64,000 nucleotides of DNA from contig JAUCZK010000001.1 in assembly GCA_030373145.1 (NCBI GenBank), positions 62,001 through 126,000 on the forward strand, written 5' to 3'. The notes under the pieces are model-generated. The model did not search any database. It saw nothing but the letters and a program-made list of their open reading frames with translations, and was not told the DNA's origin. The stretch's first letter is position 1, and every line of letters begins with the position of its first letter. Of the stretch, positions 9,407-18,958 are shown piece after piece. The DNA comes from Cyanobium sp. CZS48M. Lineage in GTDB: Bacteria > Cyanobacteriota > Cyanobacteriia > PCC-6307 > Cyanobiaceae. The translations under genes and the position numbers were made by a program.

Positions 9407-10069
9407 TCAGGCCGCCTTGCCGGTCATGGCGGCCACTTCGGCGGCGAAGTCGGCCTGCTCCACCTCGATGCCCTCACCGAGGGTGTAGCGGGTGAAGCGA
9501 CGCACCTGAATGTTCTCGCCGATCTTGCCGGCCACCTGCTTGACCAGTTCGGCCACGGTGATCGAGCTGTCCTTGATGAAGGGTTGCTCCAGCAGGGCCA
9601 GTTCCTTGAGCCGCTTGCCGATGCGGCCCTCGACGATCTTCTCTTTCATCTTCTCGGGTTTGCCGGCCAGGTCGTCACGACCCATCTCGATCTGTTTCTC
9701 GCGATCGGCGATGGCGGCAGGAATCTCCTCGGTGCTCACGTACTCGACGTTGGGGCAGGCGGCGATCTGCATCGCCACGTTGCGCAACAGCTCCTGGAAG
9801 ACATCGCCGCGGGCGACGAAATCAGTTTCGCAGTTGAGCTCCACCAGCACACCCACCCGAGCACCGGTGTGGATGTAGCTGCCGATGGCGCCCTCCGCGG
9901 CGGTGCGGCCGGCTTTCTTCTCGGCGGTGGCGATGCCCTTCTGGCGCAGCCACTCGGCGGCCTTGCCCATGTCGCCGGCGGATTCGCCCAGCGCCTTTTT
10001 GCAGTCCATCATGCCGGCGCCGGTTTTCTCGCGCAGTTCCTTGACGAGCTTCGCTGAGATCTCAGCCAT
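9407..10069 (-). CDS. tsf: Elongation factor Ts
   Basis: 220 residues, the short cyanobacterial/chloroplast-type length. It starts [21 protein letters not shown], with the UBA domain, followed by the [10 protein letters not shown]-Tu-interaction core and the C-terminal [16 protein letters not shown] motif. EF-Ts exchanges GDP for GTP on EF-Tu. It lies 114 bp downstream of rpsB on the same strand, the standard rpsB-tsf operon. A purine-rich Shine-Dalgarno stretch (GGAGG-type, 10071-10090 on the complementary strand) precedes the start. Confidence 0.97.
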   Translation of the reverse strand: MAEISAKLVKELREKTGAGMMDCKKALGESAGDMGKAAEWLRQKGIATAEKKAGRTAAEGAIGSYIHTGARVGVLVELNCETDFVARGDVFQELLRNVAMQIAACPNVEYVSTEEIPAAIADREKQIEMGRDDLAGKPEKMKEKIVEGRIGKRLKELALLEQPFIKDSSITVAELVKQVAGKIGENIQVRRFTRYTLGEGIEVEQADFAAEVAAMTGKAA

Positions 10070-10183
10070 GGGAGGGGAAAGGAGGAAGGGAAGGGTGGAA
10101 GGAGTGGATCCGGGGCCCCGAGCAGCTCGGAACCCCAGAGGGAGTGGTCAGGCCCCAGGCCCGAACATGGAAAGAGAGAGGCT

Positions 10184-10900
10184 TCAGGCCTCGTCGTCTT
10201 CGGGGCGTTGCTCCTGACCGCTGTGGCGACCTTCGTTGATCGCATCAGCGAGGCGGCCCAGCACCAGCTGCACCGAGCGCACGGCGTCGTCGTTGCAGGG
10301 GATGGGCACGTCGGCCAGATCAGGGTCGCAGTTGGTGTCGAGCATCGACACCAGGGGGATGTCGAGCTTGCGGCACTCGAGCACCGCGTTGTTCTCACGG
10401 CGCTGGTCCACCAGCACCACCACATCGGGCAGACGGCGCATCGACTTGAGGCCGCCGAGGTACTTCTGCAGACGCTCCAGCTCGCGACGCAGCACGGCGG
10501 CTTCCTTCTTCGGACGCATGGCGATGGCGCCGGAGCTCTCCATCCGCTCAAGGTCCTTGAGGCGATCGATGCGGGCGCGCATCGTGCTCCAGTTGGTGAG
10601 CATGCCGCCCAACCAGCGCTGGTTCACGTAGGCGGCGCCGCAGCGGCTGGCCTCGATGGCGATCACCTCGGAGGCCTGCTTCTTGGTGCCCACGAAGAGG
10701 AAGCGCTTGCCACTGCGGGAGGCATTGCGTGTCCACTTGTAGGCGTTGTTCATGCAGACGGCGGTCTGCACGAGATCAATGATATGAACCCCGTTGCGCG
10801 CGCAATAGATGTAGCGCGACATCTTGGGATTCCAACGACGCGTCTGGTGCCCAAAGTGGGCGCCAGCCTCCATCATCTCGGTGAGGGTGACAACAGCCAT
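10184..10900 (-). CDS. rpsB: Small ribosomal subunit protein uS2
   Basis: 238 residues starting [25 protein letters not shown], the standard S2 N-terminus. An in-frame upstream extension to 11035 is rejected because S2 homologues begin here. Other S2 signatures are [17 protein letters not shown] and [10 protein letters not shown]. Binds the 30S head-body junction. Heads the rpsB-tsf operon. The 139 bp upstream (10901-11039) hold its leader and promoter, but I could not pick out a convincing -35/-10 pair. Confidence 0.97.
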   Translation of the reverse strand: MAVVTLTEMMEAGAHFGHQTRRWNPKMSRYIYCARNGVHIIDLVQTAVCMNNAYKWTRNASRSGKRFLFVGTKKQASEVIAIEASRCGAAYVNQRWLGGMLTNWSTMRARIDRLKDLERMESSGAIAMRPKKEAAVLRRELERLQKYLGGLKSMRRLPDVVVLVDQRRENNAVLECRKLDIPLVSMLDTNCDPDLADVPIPCNDDAVRSVQLVLGRLADAINEGRHSGQEQRPEDDEA

Positions 10901-11039
10901 GGTTAGGAAGGGTTTCGGGTTCGCCTCCACCTGCCAGGGATCAGACGCGATGACCCGCTTGGGGATCACCGGTGCCGACTGAGCACCCGAAACGGACAGG
11001 TGTGCGGTGTATGAGGGGACAAGCCAAGCTACCAAACGG

Positions 11040-11972
11040 TCAGCGAAGGCCCTCGGCGCGGGCCTCGCGGTAGAGGGCCCGCACCCCCAGGCGGTTGAGC
11101 GGCAGGCGCAGCAGCTCCATGGCCAGGGCGTTCTTGCCGCGGCGGATCAGCCAGGCCAGGAGGGGCCGCAGCGTGCGCTCATTGACCAGGCCCCCCAGGG
11201 TGAGCAGCTCCCAGAGCAGCCGGTGCCACCAGGTGAACTGAATGATGAAGCGCACCCGCCGGGTGGGGTGCTTGCGGTAAAAAACCAGCCCCATGCGTGC
11301 CCGCTCCTGCTCGATCCGCACCAGATCGGGCAGTTGCTCCAGGCTGAGGGCAGGGTGCCAGTGGTAGCCCACCGCCGCCGGGCAGCGCACCAGCTCCACC
11401 CCCAGGCGACGCAAGCGCTCCCCCAACTCCAGGTCTTCCCAGCCGTAGAGGCGGAAGCCGGTGTCGAACAGGCCGGCGCGCTCCAGCAGCTGACGATCGA
11501 TCGCCACGTTGCCGGTGGCGAAGTAGGCCCAGGAGTGATCGCTGAGCTTGTGGGGTTCGCTGGTGGGATCCTCGAAATTGGCCGTGTTGATCACGGCGCC
11601 ATAGGTGAAGCAGAGCCGGTTGCCGCTCTGTTGCCAGCGGGCCTCGAGGGCCCGGGCATGCTCCAGCAGGAACGTGCCGGTCACCACCAGATCGCTGTCG
11701 ATGAACACGATCACATCACCGCGGGCATGGTCGACGCCACGGTTGCGGCCCTCGGCCGGTCCGCCGTGGTCCTGCTCGACCAGGCGCACATGGGGAAAGC
11801 GCTCCGCCTCCTGCCTCAGCCATTCGGCGGTGCCGTCGGTGGATCCGTCATCGACCACCACCACCTCGTAGTCCTGCAGGGGCGGCTCCAGCCGCTGATC
11901 CTCCAGGGCCAGCAGTGCCTTCTCCAGGATCGGTCGGCGGTTGTAGGTGGGGATGACGACGCTGGGAACCAT
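11040..11972 (-). CDS. Family 2 glycosyltransferase
   Basis: 310 residues from the ATG at 11972. The GT-A fold signatures of GT2 enzymes are clear: VVIPTYNR at the start, [12 protein letters not shown] for nucleotide-sugar binding, DSD (metal-binding DxD equivalent) and a C-terminal acceptor loop with [11 protein letters not shown] resembling the ED-x catalytic region of chondroitin-polymerase-like GT2 proteins. No membrane segments. It probably adds a sugar to an envelope polysaccharide or glycolipid; substrate unknown. It stands alone between rpsB and the small basic protein gene. Confidence 0.88.
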   Translation of the reverse strand: MVPSVVIPTYNRRPILEKALLALEDQRLEPPLQDYEVVVVDDGSTDGTAEWLRQEAERFPHVRLVEQDHGGPAEGRNRGVDHARGDVIVFIDSDLVVTGTFLLEHARALEARWQQSGNRLCFTYGAVINTANFEDPTSEPHKLSDHSWAYFATGNVAIDRQLLERAGLFDTGFRLYGWEDLELGERLRRLGVELVRCPAAVGYHWHPALSLEQLPDLVRIEQERARMGLVFYRKHPTRRVRFIIQFTWWHRLLWELLTLGGLVNERTLRPLLAWLIRRGKNALAMELLRLPLNRLGVRALYREARAEGLR

Positions 11973-12008
11973 GGCTCGGCTGCCGGGGGGTGATGGGGCT
12001 TGAACATG

Positions 12009-12031
12009 AAAAAGGGATCCCTCGGGATCCC
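12009..12031 (-). terminator. Rho-independent terminator
   Basis: Two GGGATCCC arms (12014-12021 and 12024-12031) fold into a short hairpin. On the minus strand they are followed by five T (12009-12013). It sits about 55 bp past the stop of the small basic protein gene and just upstream of the glycosyltransferase start, so it ends transcription from the gene(s) at 12086 and upstream. Confidence 0.6.
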
Positions 12032-12085
12032 CACGCCCGTCAGGCGCCACGCTGGGGCACCTGAAGAGCGACATCAGCGCCTGGC

Positions 12086-12241
12086 TCAGTCGGCGGCGCC
12101 GCCGTTGTTGGCGGTGCCGGTGACGCCGTTGCCGGCCCCTTCACCACGGCCGTCGTTGCGCAGCTTGCGCTTCTTGAACTTGCGGGCGTAGGAGCGGTTG
12201 CGCTCCTGCTTTTCCTTCTTCAGATTTCTGCGTTTCGCCAT
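12086..12241 (-). CDS. Small basic cyanobacterial protein
   Basis: 51 residues starting MAKRRNLKKEKQERNRSYAR. The first ~35 residues are almost entirely Lys/Arg/Asn/Glu, which suggests nucleic-acid or ribosome binding. The tail is Gly/Asn/Ala-rich. I recall similar short MAKRRNLKKEK proteins from Synechococcus-type genomes, without a function. A longer upstream reading (to 12283) is less likely because the conserved start is the ATG at 12241. A terminator hairpin follows. Confidence 0.7.
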   Translation of the reverse strand: MAKRRNLKKEKQERNRSYARKFKKRKLRNDGRGEGAGNGVTGTANNGGAAD

Positions 12242-12299
12242 GTAGTGCTTCCGGCCCGTTGGTGTGATGCACCAGTCTACCAAGCCCGATCGATGCGCT

Positions 12300-13055
12300 T
12301 CACAGGGCCGGCTCAGGCTCGGGCACCGGCGCGGCGATCAGGCGGCCGTCCTCCATCTGCACCAGCCGGTCGGCCACATCCAGGATGCGGGGGTCGTGGG
12401 TCACCATCAGCACGGCGCAGTGCTGCTCCCGGGCCAGGCGCTTGAGCAGATCCACCACCTCGCGGCCGCTCTGCTTGTCGAGGGCGGCGGTGGGCTCATC
12501 CGCCAGCAGCAGGCGGGGGTGGGCCGCCAGGGCCCGGGCGATCGCCACCCGTTGCTTCTGGCCCCCCGAGAGCCCATGGGGCAGCTTGTCGAGATGGTCG
12601 CCCAGGCCCACAGCCCGCAGCCACTCGCGTGCCTGATCCCTCCGGGCCCGATAGCCGAGGTTGGGCAGCAGGTCGGAGCCCATCTGCACGTTCTGCTCGG
12701 CGCTGAGGCAGCGCAGCAGGTTGTGCCCCTGAAAAATCATGCCGATGCGCTGCCGCAGTTGCTGCCGCTGCCGTCGGCTGGAGCCGTTCAGGTCCTGGCC
12801 CAGCACCCGCACATGGCCCTGCTGCACCTGGCGCAGGGCCCCCACCAGGGTGAGCAGGGTGGTCTTGCCGCAGCCCGAGGGTCCGGTGAGCAGCACCACC
12901 TCGCCGGGCTGGATCGTCAGATTCACCTGCTGCAGCACCTGACGGCGCATCTCGCCGCTGCCATACCAATGGCAGAGCCCCTCCACCACCACCATCGGCG
13001 GCGTGGAGCCCCCTGGGGCGGGGCGGGCTGAAGGGGGCGAGGGGGCGGTGGTCAT
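12300..13055 (-). CDS. devA: DevA-type ABC transporter ATP-binding protein
   Basis: About 251 residues from the ATG at 13055. Walker A GPSGCGKTTLL, signature LSGGQKQRVAIARAL, Walker B LLLADEPTAALD and the H-loop VTHDPR are all intact. DevA energises the DevBC membrane-fusion/permease pair, which exports glycolipids or other hydrophobic molecules in cyanobacteria. It follows devC by 38 bp on the same strand. The first ~20 residues are Pro/Ala/Ser-rich, so a start at the downstream MVVVEGL is possible. Confidence 0.9.
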   Translation of the reverse strand: MTTAPSPPSARPAPGGSTPPMVVVEGLCHWYGSGEMRRQVLQQVNLTIQPGEVVLLTGPSGCGKTTLLTLVGALRQVQQGHVRVLGQDLNGSSRRQRQQLRQRIGMIFQGHNLLRCLSAEQNVQMGSDLLPNLGYRARRDQAREWLRAVGLGDHLDKLPHGLSGGQKQRVAIARALAAHPRLLLADEPTAALDKQSGREVVDLLKRLAREQHCAVLMVTHDPRILDVADRLVQMEDGRLIAAPVPEPEPAL

Positions 13056-13092
13056 GGCGGCACGGCTGAGCTGGCGGTGGTTCTGAGAAGAC

Positions 13093-14280
13093 TCAGAAGA
13101 TCTCGGCGGGGTCGGCATCCCCCAGGCGGCGCATGGCCATGCCGGCGGAGCCCATGCACATCACCAGGATCAGGCTGAACACCAGGACGGCCCTCGGGGT
13201 GTCCATGTAGACCGGCAGCTTGGTGGCGGATCGCACCAGGGAGTAGAGGCCCTGACCGGCCGCATAGGCCGGCAGATAGCCCAGCAGGGCCAGCAGCAGA
13301 CCCTCCCTCGCCACCACCCCCAGCAGGGTGGGCAGGCGGTAGCCCATCGCCATCAAGGTGGCGTACTCCGGCAGGTGATCACTCACATCGCTGTAGAGGA
13401 TCTGATACACGATCACGCAGCCCACGATAAAGCCCATCGCGGCACCGAGGGTGAAGATGAAGCCGATGGCCGTGCTGTTGCGCCAGTAATCCTTCTCGAA
13501 GTCCATGAAGCCCTGCTTCGTGAGCACGTTCACGTCTTTGGGCAGGGAGTCCTTGAGGCGCTTGATCACCACGGCTGGATCCGACCCGGGCCGCAGGCGG
13601 ATCAGACCCACTTCGATGCTGCCGGGGGGCGTGTTCGGCAGCAGCTGCTGATACGTCTCGCTGCTGGTGAGGATGTTGCCGTCGGCGCCGAAGGACACCC
13701 CGAGGGCTACCAGGCCGCCGACACGCACTCGCTTGCCGCCGATCTCGCTCTCCACCGTGCGGCCCTCCCGGAACCACTCCGCCACCGGACCGAATTCCGG
13801 GCGCGAGAGTTCATCGAAGAGCACCCGGCCCCGCTGGTTGAGCACCTTGGCCTTGGCCGCCAGGCCGGGATCGGTGAACAGGGGATCGCCCGGCTCGAAG
13901 CCCAGGGCCAGGATCGAGCGGGTGCTGAGGTCCTTGGGATTGCGCCAGAGCACCAGATTCCAGTGCACCGGCGTGATGCCGGCCACATCGGGATCGGCGA
14001 GGGTCTGCACCAGGCGCCGGCGGGGGAAGCCGGCCATGCTCACCGAACTGCTGGAGCGCGGGCTGATCAGCACCAGATCGGTGTCGAACAGCTTGTGAAC
14101 CGTGATGCTGGCGTCGAACAGTCCGTCGCGGAAGCCGAACTGCATGAACATCAGAATCCCGGCGAAGCTGATGCCCGCCAGGGCCACCGCCAGCCGCGCC
14201 GGTTGGCGGGTGAGCAGCAGCCAGGAGAGGGGAATCTTTCGCCGGCTCCAGATCGCCGCCAGCCCCGGCAGTCCGCTCAT
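13093..14280 (-). CDS. devC: DevC-type ABC transporter permease
   Basis: 395 residues, the usual DevC length. It has an N-terminal membrane helix after RRKIPLSWLLLTRQPARL, a large periplasmic (MacB-like) domain with DTDLVLISPRS and SIEVGLIRLRPGSD, then three C-terminal helices (MGFIVGCVIVYQILY onward). Starts with ATG overlapping the devB stop by 4 bp (ATGA), so coupled to devB. Substrate unknown here. Confidence 0.9.
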   Translation of the reverse strand: MSGLPGLAAIWSRRKIPLSWLLLTRQPARLAVALAGISFAGILMFMQFGFRDGLFDASITVHKLFDTDLVLISPRSSSSVSMAGFPRRRLVQTLADPDVAGITPVHWNLVLWRNPKDLSTRSILALGFEPGDPLFTDPGLAAKAKVLNQRGRVLFDELSRPEFGPVAEWFREGRTVESEIGGKRVRVGGLVALGVSFGADGNILTSSETYQQLLPNTPPGSIEVGLIRLRPGSDPAVVIKRLKDSLPKDVNVLTKQGFMDFEKDYWRNSTAIGFIFTLGAAMGFIVGCVIVYQILYSDVSDHLPEYATLMAMGYRLPTLLGVVAREGLLLALLGYLPAYAAGQGLYSLVRSATKLPVYMDTPRAVLVFSLILVMCMGSAGMAMRRLGDADPAEIF

Positions 14281-15191
14281 GTCTCGAAGCGGATCACGGT
14301 TTTGAGGCCGGCGCGGGTTCTGACCCGGGCGATGTCGGCCGGATCCAGGGCGAGGCGCACCTCAACGATGCGGGCGTCGGCATCGCCGGTGGGATCTGTA
14401 GAAAGCACGTCCCGCTGGCGCACCTGGGGGCTGATGCGTATCACCCGCCCATTGAGGCTGCCGCTGAACCCTCCGTTCTCGCTGGTGATGGTGGCCCGCT
14501 GGCCCAGTTGCACTCGGTTGATGTCGCTCTCATACACCTCGGCGATCACCTCCATCTGGTCGCTGGCCCCCAGCTCGAGAATGCCGTCATCGCCGGGGCG
14601 CTCGCCCACCCGCGACTGCAGCTTGAGCACGGTGCCACTGAAGGGAGCCCGCAGCTCGGTATTGACCAGATCGGCCTCGGTCTTCACCAGTTCGTCCTGG
14701 GCTTCACGCAGGTTGCCCTTGAGCTCCACCAGGGTCAGTTCGCGGCTCTCGAGATCCGCCGCCGGGGTGGCACCCGCCTTGGCCAGCTGGCGGTAGCGGG
14801 CGATTTCCCGTCCCAGCAACGTCACCTGGTCGTTGAGGTTGGCGATGCGGCTCTGCAGCAACCGCCGCTGGGCCTGCAGGGCCGGGCCGGTGTCGAAGGT
14901 GGCGAGCAACTGGCCCGCCTGCACCCGCTGGCCCTCGTCCACCAACAGCTCGGTGATGCGGGGGCTGCCGCCGATGCCGGTGATCGGTGCGGCCAGCTTG
15001 CGGATGTCGCCGGCCGGCTCCAGACGGCCCAGGGCCGAGACCGCCTCCAGCTTTCGGGGCTGGGGGGCTCTCTCGGACGTGGCTGCGGTTCTGGCGCTCT
15101 GCTGGTTGCGGCTGATCAGGGTCACGGTGCCGGCCACCAGCACCAGGGCGACTGCGCCGATCAACAGCGGACGCAGGGGCAGACGACTCAT
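14277..15191 (-). CDS. devB: DevB-type HlyD membrane fusion protein
   Basis: About 304 residues from the ATG at 15191. One N-terminal membrane anchor ([17 protein letters not shown]), a lipoyl half-motif, a coiled-coil hairpin (about 100-190, [20 protein letters not shown]) and a beta-barrel domain with [12 protein letters not shown]. This is the periplasmic adaptor of a tripartite exporter; the outer-membrane TolC partner is not in the window. ATGA overlap with pcyA upstream and with devC downstream places pcyA-devB-devC-devA in one coupled series. Confidence 0.88.
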   Translation of the reverse strand: MSRLPLRPLLIGAVALVLVAGTVTLISRNQQSARTAATSERAPQPRKLEAVSALGRLEPAGDIRKLAAPITGIGGSPRITELLVDEGQRVQAGQLLATFDTGPALQAQRRLLQSRIANLNDQVTLLGREIARYRQLAKAGATPAADLESRELTLVELKGNLREAQDELVKTEADLVNTELRAPFSGTVLKLQSRVGERPGDDGILELGASDQMEVIAEVYESDINRVQLGQRATITSENGGFSGSLNGRVIRISPQVRQRDVLSTDPTGDADARIVEVRLALDPADIARVRTRAGLKTVIRFET

Positions 15192-15952
15192 GCCAGCGGC
15201 AGTGGATCGTCGAACAGCAGCTGCTCGATGTAGCGATCCGCCCAGCTCGGGTTGAACGCCTTCTCCAGCACGCGGCGGGTCTTGTCGTTTCGTTTCTGCT
15301 GCTGGCAATACGAGAGCTGCCCGTGATATCTGGCAACCGTAGCGGGGTCATTGATGGCCTGCTCTGGAGTGCTGGCCACGGCTTTGGCCATCACCGCCAG
15401 CAGGGCCGCCACCTCGTCCTGGAACCAGCCGTCCTCCTGCTCGTTCATCGGCCGCACGAAGCGCACGAAGGGGGAGAAGATCGTGCCCCAGGCCGGCAGC
15501 TCCCGCGGCTGGCTGTAGGGGTGGCGGGGCAGGGCGGCCAGGTCGGCGGCGATCCCGGGGGCCAGCTCAGGGCCCGTGGGGGAGAGATCGGCGATGGCGG
15601 CCGACACTCCGGCCGGTCCAGCCACGATGTCGGCGCCGAAGACCGGCAGGTCGTAGCGGGGATCCGGGAAGAAGACGCAGTGCAGGATCTGCAGACCGGC
15701 CCCCAGCCGGGCGGTTTCCAGGTGCAGCTTGCGCAGGCCGCGGCAGCGGCGCAGCTCGTTGCGGATGAACAGCTTCTCGCCATCGAGGCTGCCGGTGATC
15801 GCTTCGAGGTCGGGCTCGATGGCCAGCGGAGCCAGCTCCGGCAGGGCGCTCCAGCTTTGGCGGATCGTTGCGGCCAGGGCATCCACCAAGGGGTGCAGAC
15901 CGGAGCCGGCAGGGCGCTGCTCTGGGCTGGAGGCGGGGACGGTCGCGGTCAC
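15188..15952 (-). CDS. pcyA: Phycocyanobilin:ferredoxin oxidoreductase
   Basis: About 254 residues from a GTG at 15952. PcyA makes phycocyanobilin from biliverdin IXalpha in two 2-electron steps using ferredoxin. The catalytic pair is present as His91 (ILHCVFF) and Asp108 (FGADIV), equivalent to His88/Asp105 of the Synechocystis enzyme. The C-terminal [16 protein letters not shown] motif is also typical. The upstream open frame to 16291 is antisense to the M16 peptidase gene and not used. The stop overlaps the devB start by 4 bp. Confidence 0.95.
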   Translation of the reverse strand: MTATVPASSPEQRPAGSGLHPLVDALAATIRQSWSALPELAPLAIEPDLEAITGSLDGEKLFIRNELRRCRGLRKLHLETARLGAGLQILHCVFFPDPRYDLPVFGADIVAGPAGVSAAIADLSPTGPELAPGIAADLAALPRHPYSQPRELPAWGTIFSPFVRFVRPMNEQEDGWFQDEVAALLAVMAKAVASTPEQAINDPATVARYHGQLSYCQQQKRNDKTRRVLEKAFNPSWADRYIEQLLFDDPLPLA

Positions 15953-16007
15953 AGGGCAGCCTCGGCCAGCAGAATGTTGATCCTGCCACGCCCTTTCGGC
16001 CCCGCCG

Positions 16008-17285
16008 TTGCCCCTTCCCCCCCGTCTTCCTCTCCAGGCTGCCGACAGCTTCGAGGATCCCCGACTGCAGCGCCTCGCCAATGGCGTGGAGGTGGTGAGC
16101 CTGCGCCAGGAGCAGGCCCCCTTGGTCTGTCTCGACTTCTGGTGCCAGGCCGGCAGTGCCGGTGAGGGGCCCGGAGAGGAGGGGGTGGCCCACTTCCTTG
16201 AGCACATGGTCTTCAAGGGCAGCGAGCGCCTGGAGGCGGGGGAATTCGACCGCCGCATCGAGTCACTGGGTGGCAGCAGCAATGCGGCCACGGGCTTCGA
16301 CGACGTGCACTACCACGTGCTGGTGCCGGCGCAGGCGGTGCCGGAAGCCCTGGATCTGCTGCTGGATCTGGTGCTGAAGCCACGGCTCGACCCCGCCGAT
16401 TTCTGCATGGAGCGCCAGGTGGTGCTCGAAGAGCTGGCCCAGAGTGAGGACCAGCCCGAGGAGGTGGCCTTCCAGCGCCTGCTGGCCCTGGCCTGCCCCC
16501 AGCACCCCTATGGCCGGCCGATTCTCGGCACCCGCGCTGCCCTCAAGGCCCAGACCCCCGACGGGATGGCCTCCTTCCACAGCGGTGCCTACCGGCCCCG
16601 CCGCTGCAGCCTGGCGGTGGCCGGTGCCACCGATCAGCTGCCGATCGACTCGCTGCTGGCGAACAGTGCCCTGGCCGGCCTTGAACCCCTGGCCTCAGCC
16701 CGCCCAGCGGGCCCAGCCCTGGAGCTGAGCCCTGGGGTCCATGAGCTGAAGCTGCCCCGCCTGGAGGCGGCCCGGCTGCTGATGGCCTGGCAGCTGCCCG
16801 CCGCCGACGATCAGGAGGCGGTGGCCGGCGCCGATCTGCTCACCAGCCTGCTGGCCGAAGGGCGCCGCAGTCGCCTGGTGCAGCGGCTGCGGGAGGAGCT
16901 GCGCCTGGTGGAGAGCATCGATCTGGATCTGAACGTGCTCGAAGCCGGCAGCCTTGCCCTGCTCGAAGCGGTCTGTGCCCCGGAGCAGGTGGCGGCGGTG
17001 GAGGAGCAGATCGCGGTGGTCTGGCAAGAGATCTGCTGCACCCCCCCGCCGGAGAGCGAGTTGGAGCGTGCCAGGCGGCTGGTGGCCAATGGCTACCGCT
17101 TTGGCCTGGAATCGGCCTCGTCGGTGGCGGGGCTGATCGGTCACCAGTGCCTCTGGGGACGGTTGCAGCCGCTGAGCCAGCCCCTGGAGCTGCTGCAGCG
17201 CTGGAGCGTGGAGCGCCTCAGCAGCGAGCTGCTGCCGTTGCTGGCTCCCGAGCGGGCCTGCCGTCTGCTGGCCCTGCCCGCATGA
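16008..17285 (+). CDS. M16-family zinc metallopeptidase (active subunit)
   Basis: 425 residues. The inverted zinc motif H62-FLE-H66 is present, with the third ligand in the VLEELAQ helix near residue 141. This makes it the catalytic member of an M16B pair (mitochondrial-processing-peptidase/PqqL-like). No obvious signal peptide; start is a TTG at 16008, the only in-frame start close to the conserved region. It is divergent from pcyA (55 bp gap) and its stop overlaps the next peptidase gene by 4 bp. Substrate unknown. Confidence 0.9.
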   Translation: MPLPPRLPLQAADSFEDPRLQRLANGVEVVSLRQEQAPLVCLDFWCQAGSAGEGPGEEGVAHFLEHMVFKGSERLEAGEFDRRIESLGGSSNAATGFDDVHYHVLVPAQAVPEALDLLLDLVLKPRLDPADFCMERQVVLEELAQSEDQPEEVAFQRLLALACPQHPYGRPILGTRAALKAQTPDGMASFHSGAYRPRRCSLAVAGATDQLPIDSLLANSALAGLEPLASARPAGPALELSPGVHELKLPRLEAARLLMAWQLPAADDQEAVAGADLLTSLLAEGRRSRLVQRLREELRLVESIDLDLNVLEAGSLALLEAVCAPEQVAAVEEQIAVVWQEICCTPPPESELERARRLVANGYRFGLESASSVAGLIGHQCLWGRLQPLSQPLELLQRWSVERLSSELLPLLAPERACRLLALPA

Positions 17286-18604
17286 GCCGCTCCACCCCCC
17301 TTCCCCCCCTGCCCCAGCCTGAGCGCTTCGAGCTGCCCGGCGGTTGCCCGGTGTCGGTGCTGCACCGCCAGGGGCCGGCGATCCTCTCCGCCCGGCTCTG
17401 GATCCGCGGCGGCAGCGCAGCCGATCCACCGGGCCAGCGCGGCCGCGCCCAGCTGCTGGCGGGCCTGCTCAGCCGGGGTTGCGGCGAGCTCAGCGGCGAT
17501 CAGCTGGCGGATCTCGTGGAGGGCCTCGGCGATGAGCTGCGCTGCGAGGCCTGCGAAGACGCCCTGGTGATCAGCCTCAAGTGCGCCAGCGACGACGCCC
17601 CGGCCCTGCTGCCGCTGCTGGGCCTCATGGTGCAGCGCCCCTGGCTCGACCCCGACCAGATCAGCCTGGAGCGGCAGCTCAACCTGCAGACCCTTGGCCG
17701 CCTGGGCGAAGACCCCTTCCAGCAGGCCCACGACCAACTGCGCTCCCACCTCTTCGGCCAGGGCCCCTACGGCCATGACCCCCTGGGGGTGGAGGCGGAG
17801 CTGGCCGGGCTGGATCATCCTCAGCTGCTTGATGCCGCCGCTGTCCTGGGGAGCCAGGGCGCGGCCCTGGTGCTGGTGGGCCGCCCGCCCGACGGACTGG
17901 AGGAGTTGCTGCAGCCCTCTGGCAGCCAGGCCTGGAGCAGCCGATCAGCGTCGTTGCTGAATGGGCAGGGGGCCCGAAATGAGCCCGGCCTGCTGCTGGA
18001 GGAGCAGGACACCGAGCAGCTGGTGCTGATGCTCGGAACCGCCACCGTGCCCCTGGCCGATCCCCGCTCCCTGGCCCTGCGCCTGCTGCATTGCCACCTG
18101 GGGGTGGGCATGTCAAGCAGGCTGTTCGTGGCCCTGCGCGAAGACCATGGCCTGGCCTACGACGTGGGTGTTCATGCCCCGGCCCGCTGCGGCGCCGCCC
18201 CCTTCGTGTTCCACCTCTCCAGTTCCGCCGAGCGGGCCGCCGAGGCCACCACCGAGTTGCTGGCCGAATGGCAGCGGCTGCTGGATCAGCCCCTGAGCGC
18301 TGAGGAACTGGCCCTGGCCATCGCCAAGTTCCGTGGCGCCTCCGCCGCCGGTCGCCAGACCTGCGGTCAGATCGCCGATCGCCAGGCGATGGTGCTGGGC
18401 CATGGCCTGGGCTGGTCCTTCGCCGATGAGGCCCTGGAGCGGGCCGGCAGCCTCGACCCAGACAGCCTTCACGCCGTGGCCCGCCAACTGCTGAGCCGGC
18501 CGAGTCTGAGCCTCTGCGGACCATCCGAGGCCCTGCGGGCCGCCGGGACGGTCTGGGGCGCTCACCCCCTGAGCAGCCCCTCGGGAGTGCAGGCGCTGAG
18601 TTGA
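17282..18604 (+). CDS. M16-family peptidase-like protein (non-catalytic subunit)
   Basis: 440 residues starting [12 protein letters not shown] from the ATG overlapping the previous stop. It has the M16 fold (N-terminal RLWIRGGSAADPPGQRG and C-terminal RLFVALREDHGLAYDVG, the R/Y pair used for substrate binding), but HxxEH is replaced by QLLAGLL. It therefore lacks zinc ligands and should be the partner of the upstream active subunit, as in other M16B heterodimers. Its 3' end overlaps sipA by 43 bp on the other strand. Confidence 0.88.
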   Translation: MSRSTPLPPLPQPERFELPGGCPVSVLHRQGPAILSARLWIRGGSAADPPGQRGRAQLLAGLLSRGCGELSGDQLADLVEGLGDELRCEACEDALVISLKCASDDAPALLPLLGLMVQRPWLDPDQISLERQLNLQTLGRLGEDPFQQAHDQLRSHLFGQGPYGHDPLGVEAELAGLDHPQLLDAAAVLGSQGAALVLVGRPPDGLEELLQPSGSQAWSSRSASLLNGQGARNEPGLLLEEQDTEQLVLMLGTATVPLADPRSLALRLLHCHLGVGMSSRLFVALREDHGLAYDVGVHAPARCGAAPFVFHLSSSAERAAEATTELLAEWQRLLDQPLSAEELALAIAKFRGASAAGRQTCGQIADRQAMVLGHGLGWSFADEALERAGSLDPDSLHAVARQLLSRPSLSLCGPSEALRAAGTVWGAHPLSSPSGVQALS

Positions 18605-18897
18605 TCGGCATCCAGGAGGAAGGTGCCGCGCCGGAAGCGCACCGCCAGTTGGCTGATGGCCCTCAGGCCCATCACCTGGCCCACTTCATCGCCATCCACC
18701 AGATCCGGCGGGCGCAGCATCGGCATCGGATCGGCGGTCTTGAGGTAGGTGAGCCGGGCCGTGATCCGCACCCAGTCGCCCACGCTGAAGGCCGCTGCTT
18801 TGGGCTCACCGTCCTCAGACGACGGTGAATCCATGGGTTGATCTGTGGTGGCCTTGATGGTCGGATCGGAATTGATGGTCGGATCGGGAGTGCTCAT
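18562..18897 (-). CDS. sipA: SipA, NblS-interacting regulatory protein (DUF3148)
   Basis: About 111 residues from the ATG at 18897. The core after residue 38 (VGDWVRITARLTYLKTADPMPMLRPPDLV) is the DUF3148 signature of SipA, a small SH3-like protein known to bind the histidine kinase NblS (DspA/Hik33), which controls high-light and stress genes. An unusual Ser/Thr/Asp-rich N-terminal tail of ~35 residues contains an 18-bp tandem duplication (DPTI repeated). Known SipA proteins are about 75-80 residues, so this one is longer. Confidence 0.85.
   Translation of the reverse strand: MSTPDPTINSDPTIKATTDQPMDSPSSEDGEPKAAAFSVGDWVRITARLTYLKTADPMPMLRPPDLVDGDEVGQVMGLRAISQLAVRFRRGTFLLDADQLSACTPEGLLRG
18854..18889. 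repeat. Two tandem 18-bp copies
   Basis: Copies 18854-18871 and 18872-18889 differ at one base (17/18 identical). They lie in the N-terminal coding region of sipA and directly upstream of bioY. Being 18 bp, the duplication keeps the sipA frame and repeats a DPTI-type hexapeptide. Confidence 0.75.
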
Positions 18898-18958
18898 CGC
18901 CACCGCTGTTCAGCTGGCCTCCACTACAGCAGGATGGGGGCAGCCAATCACCCTTCGT

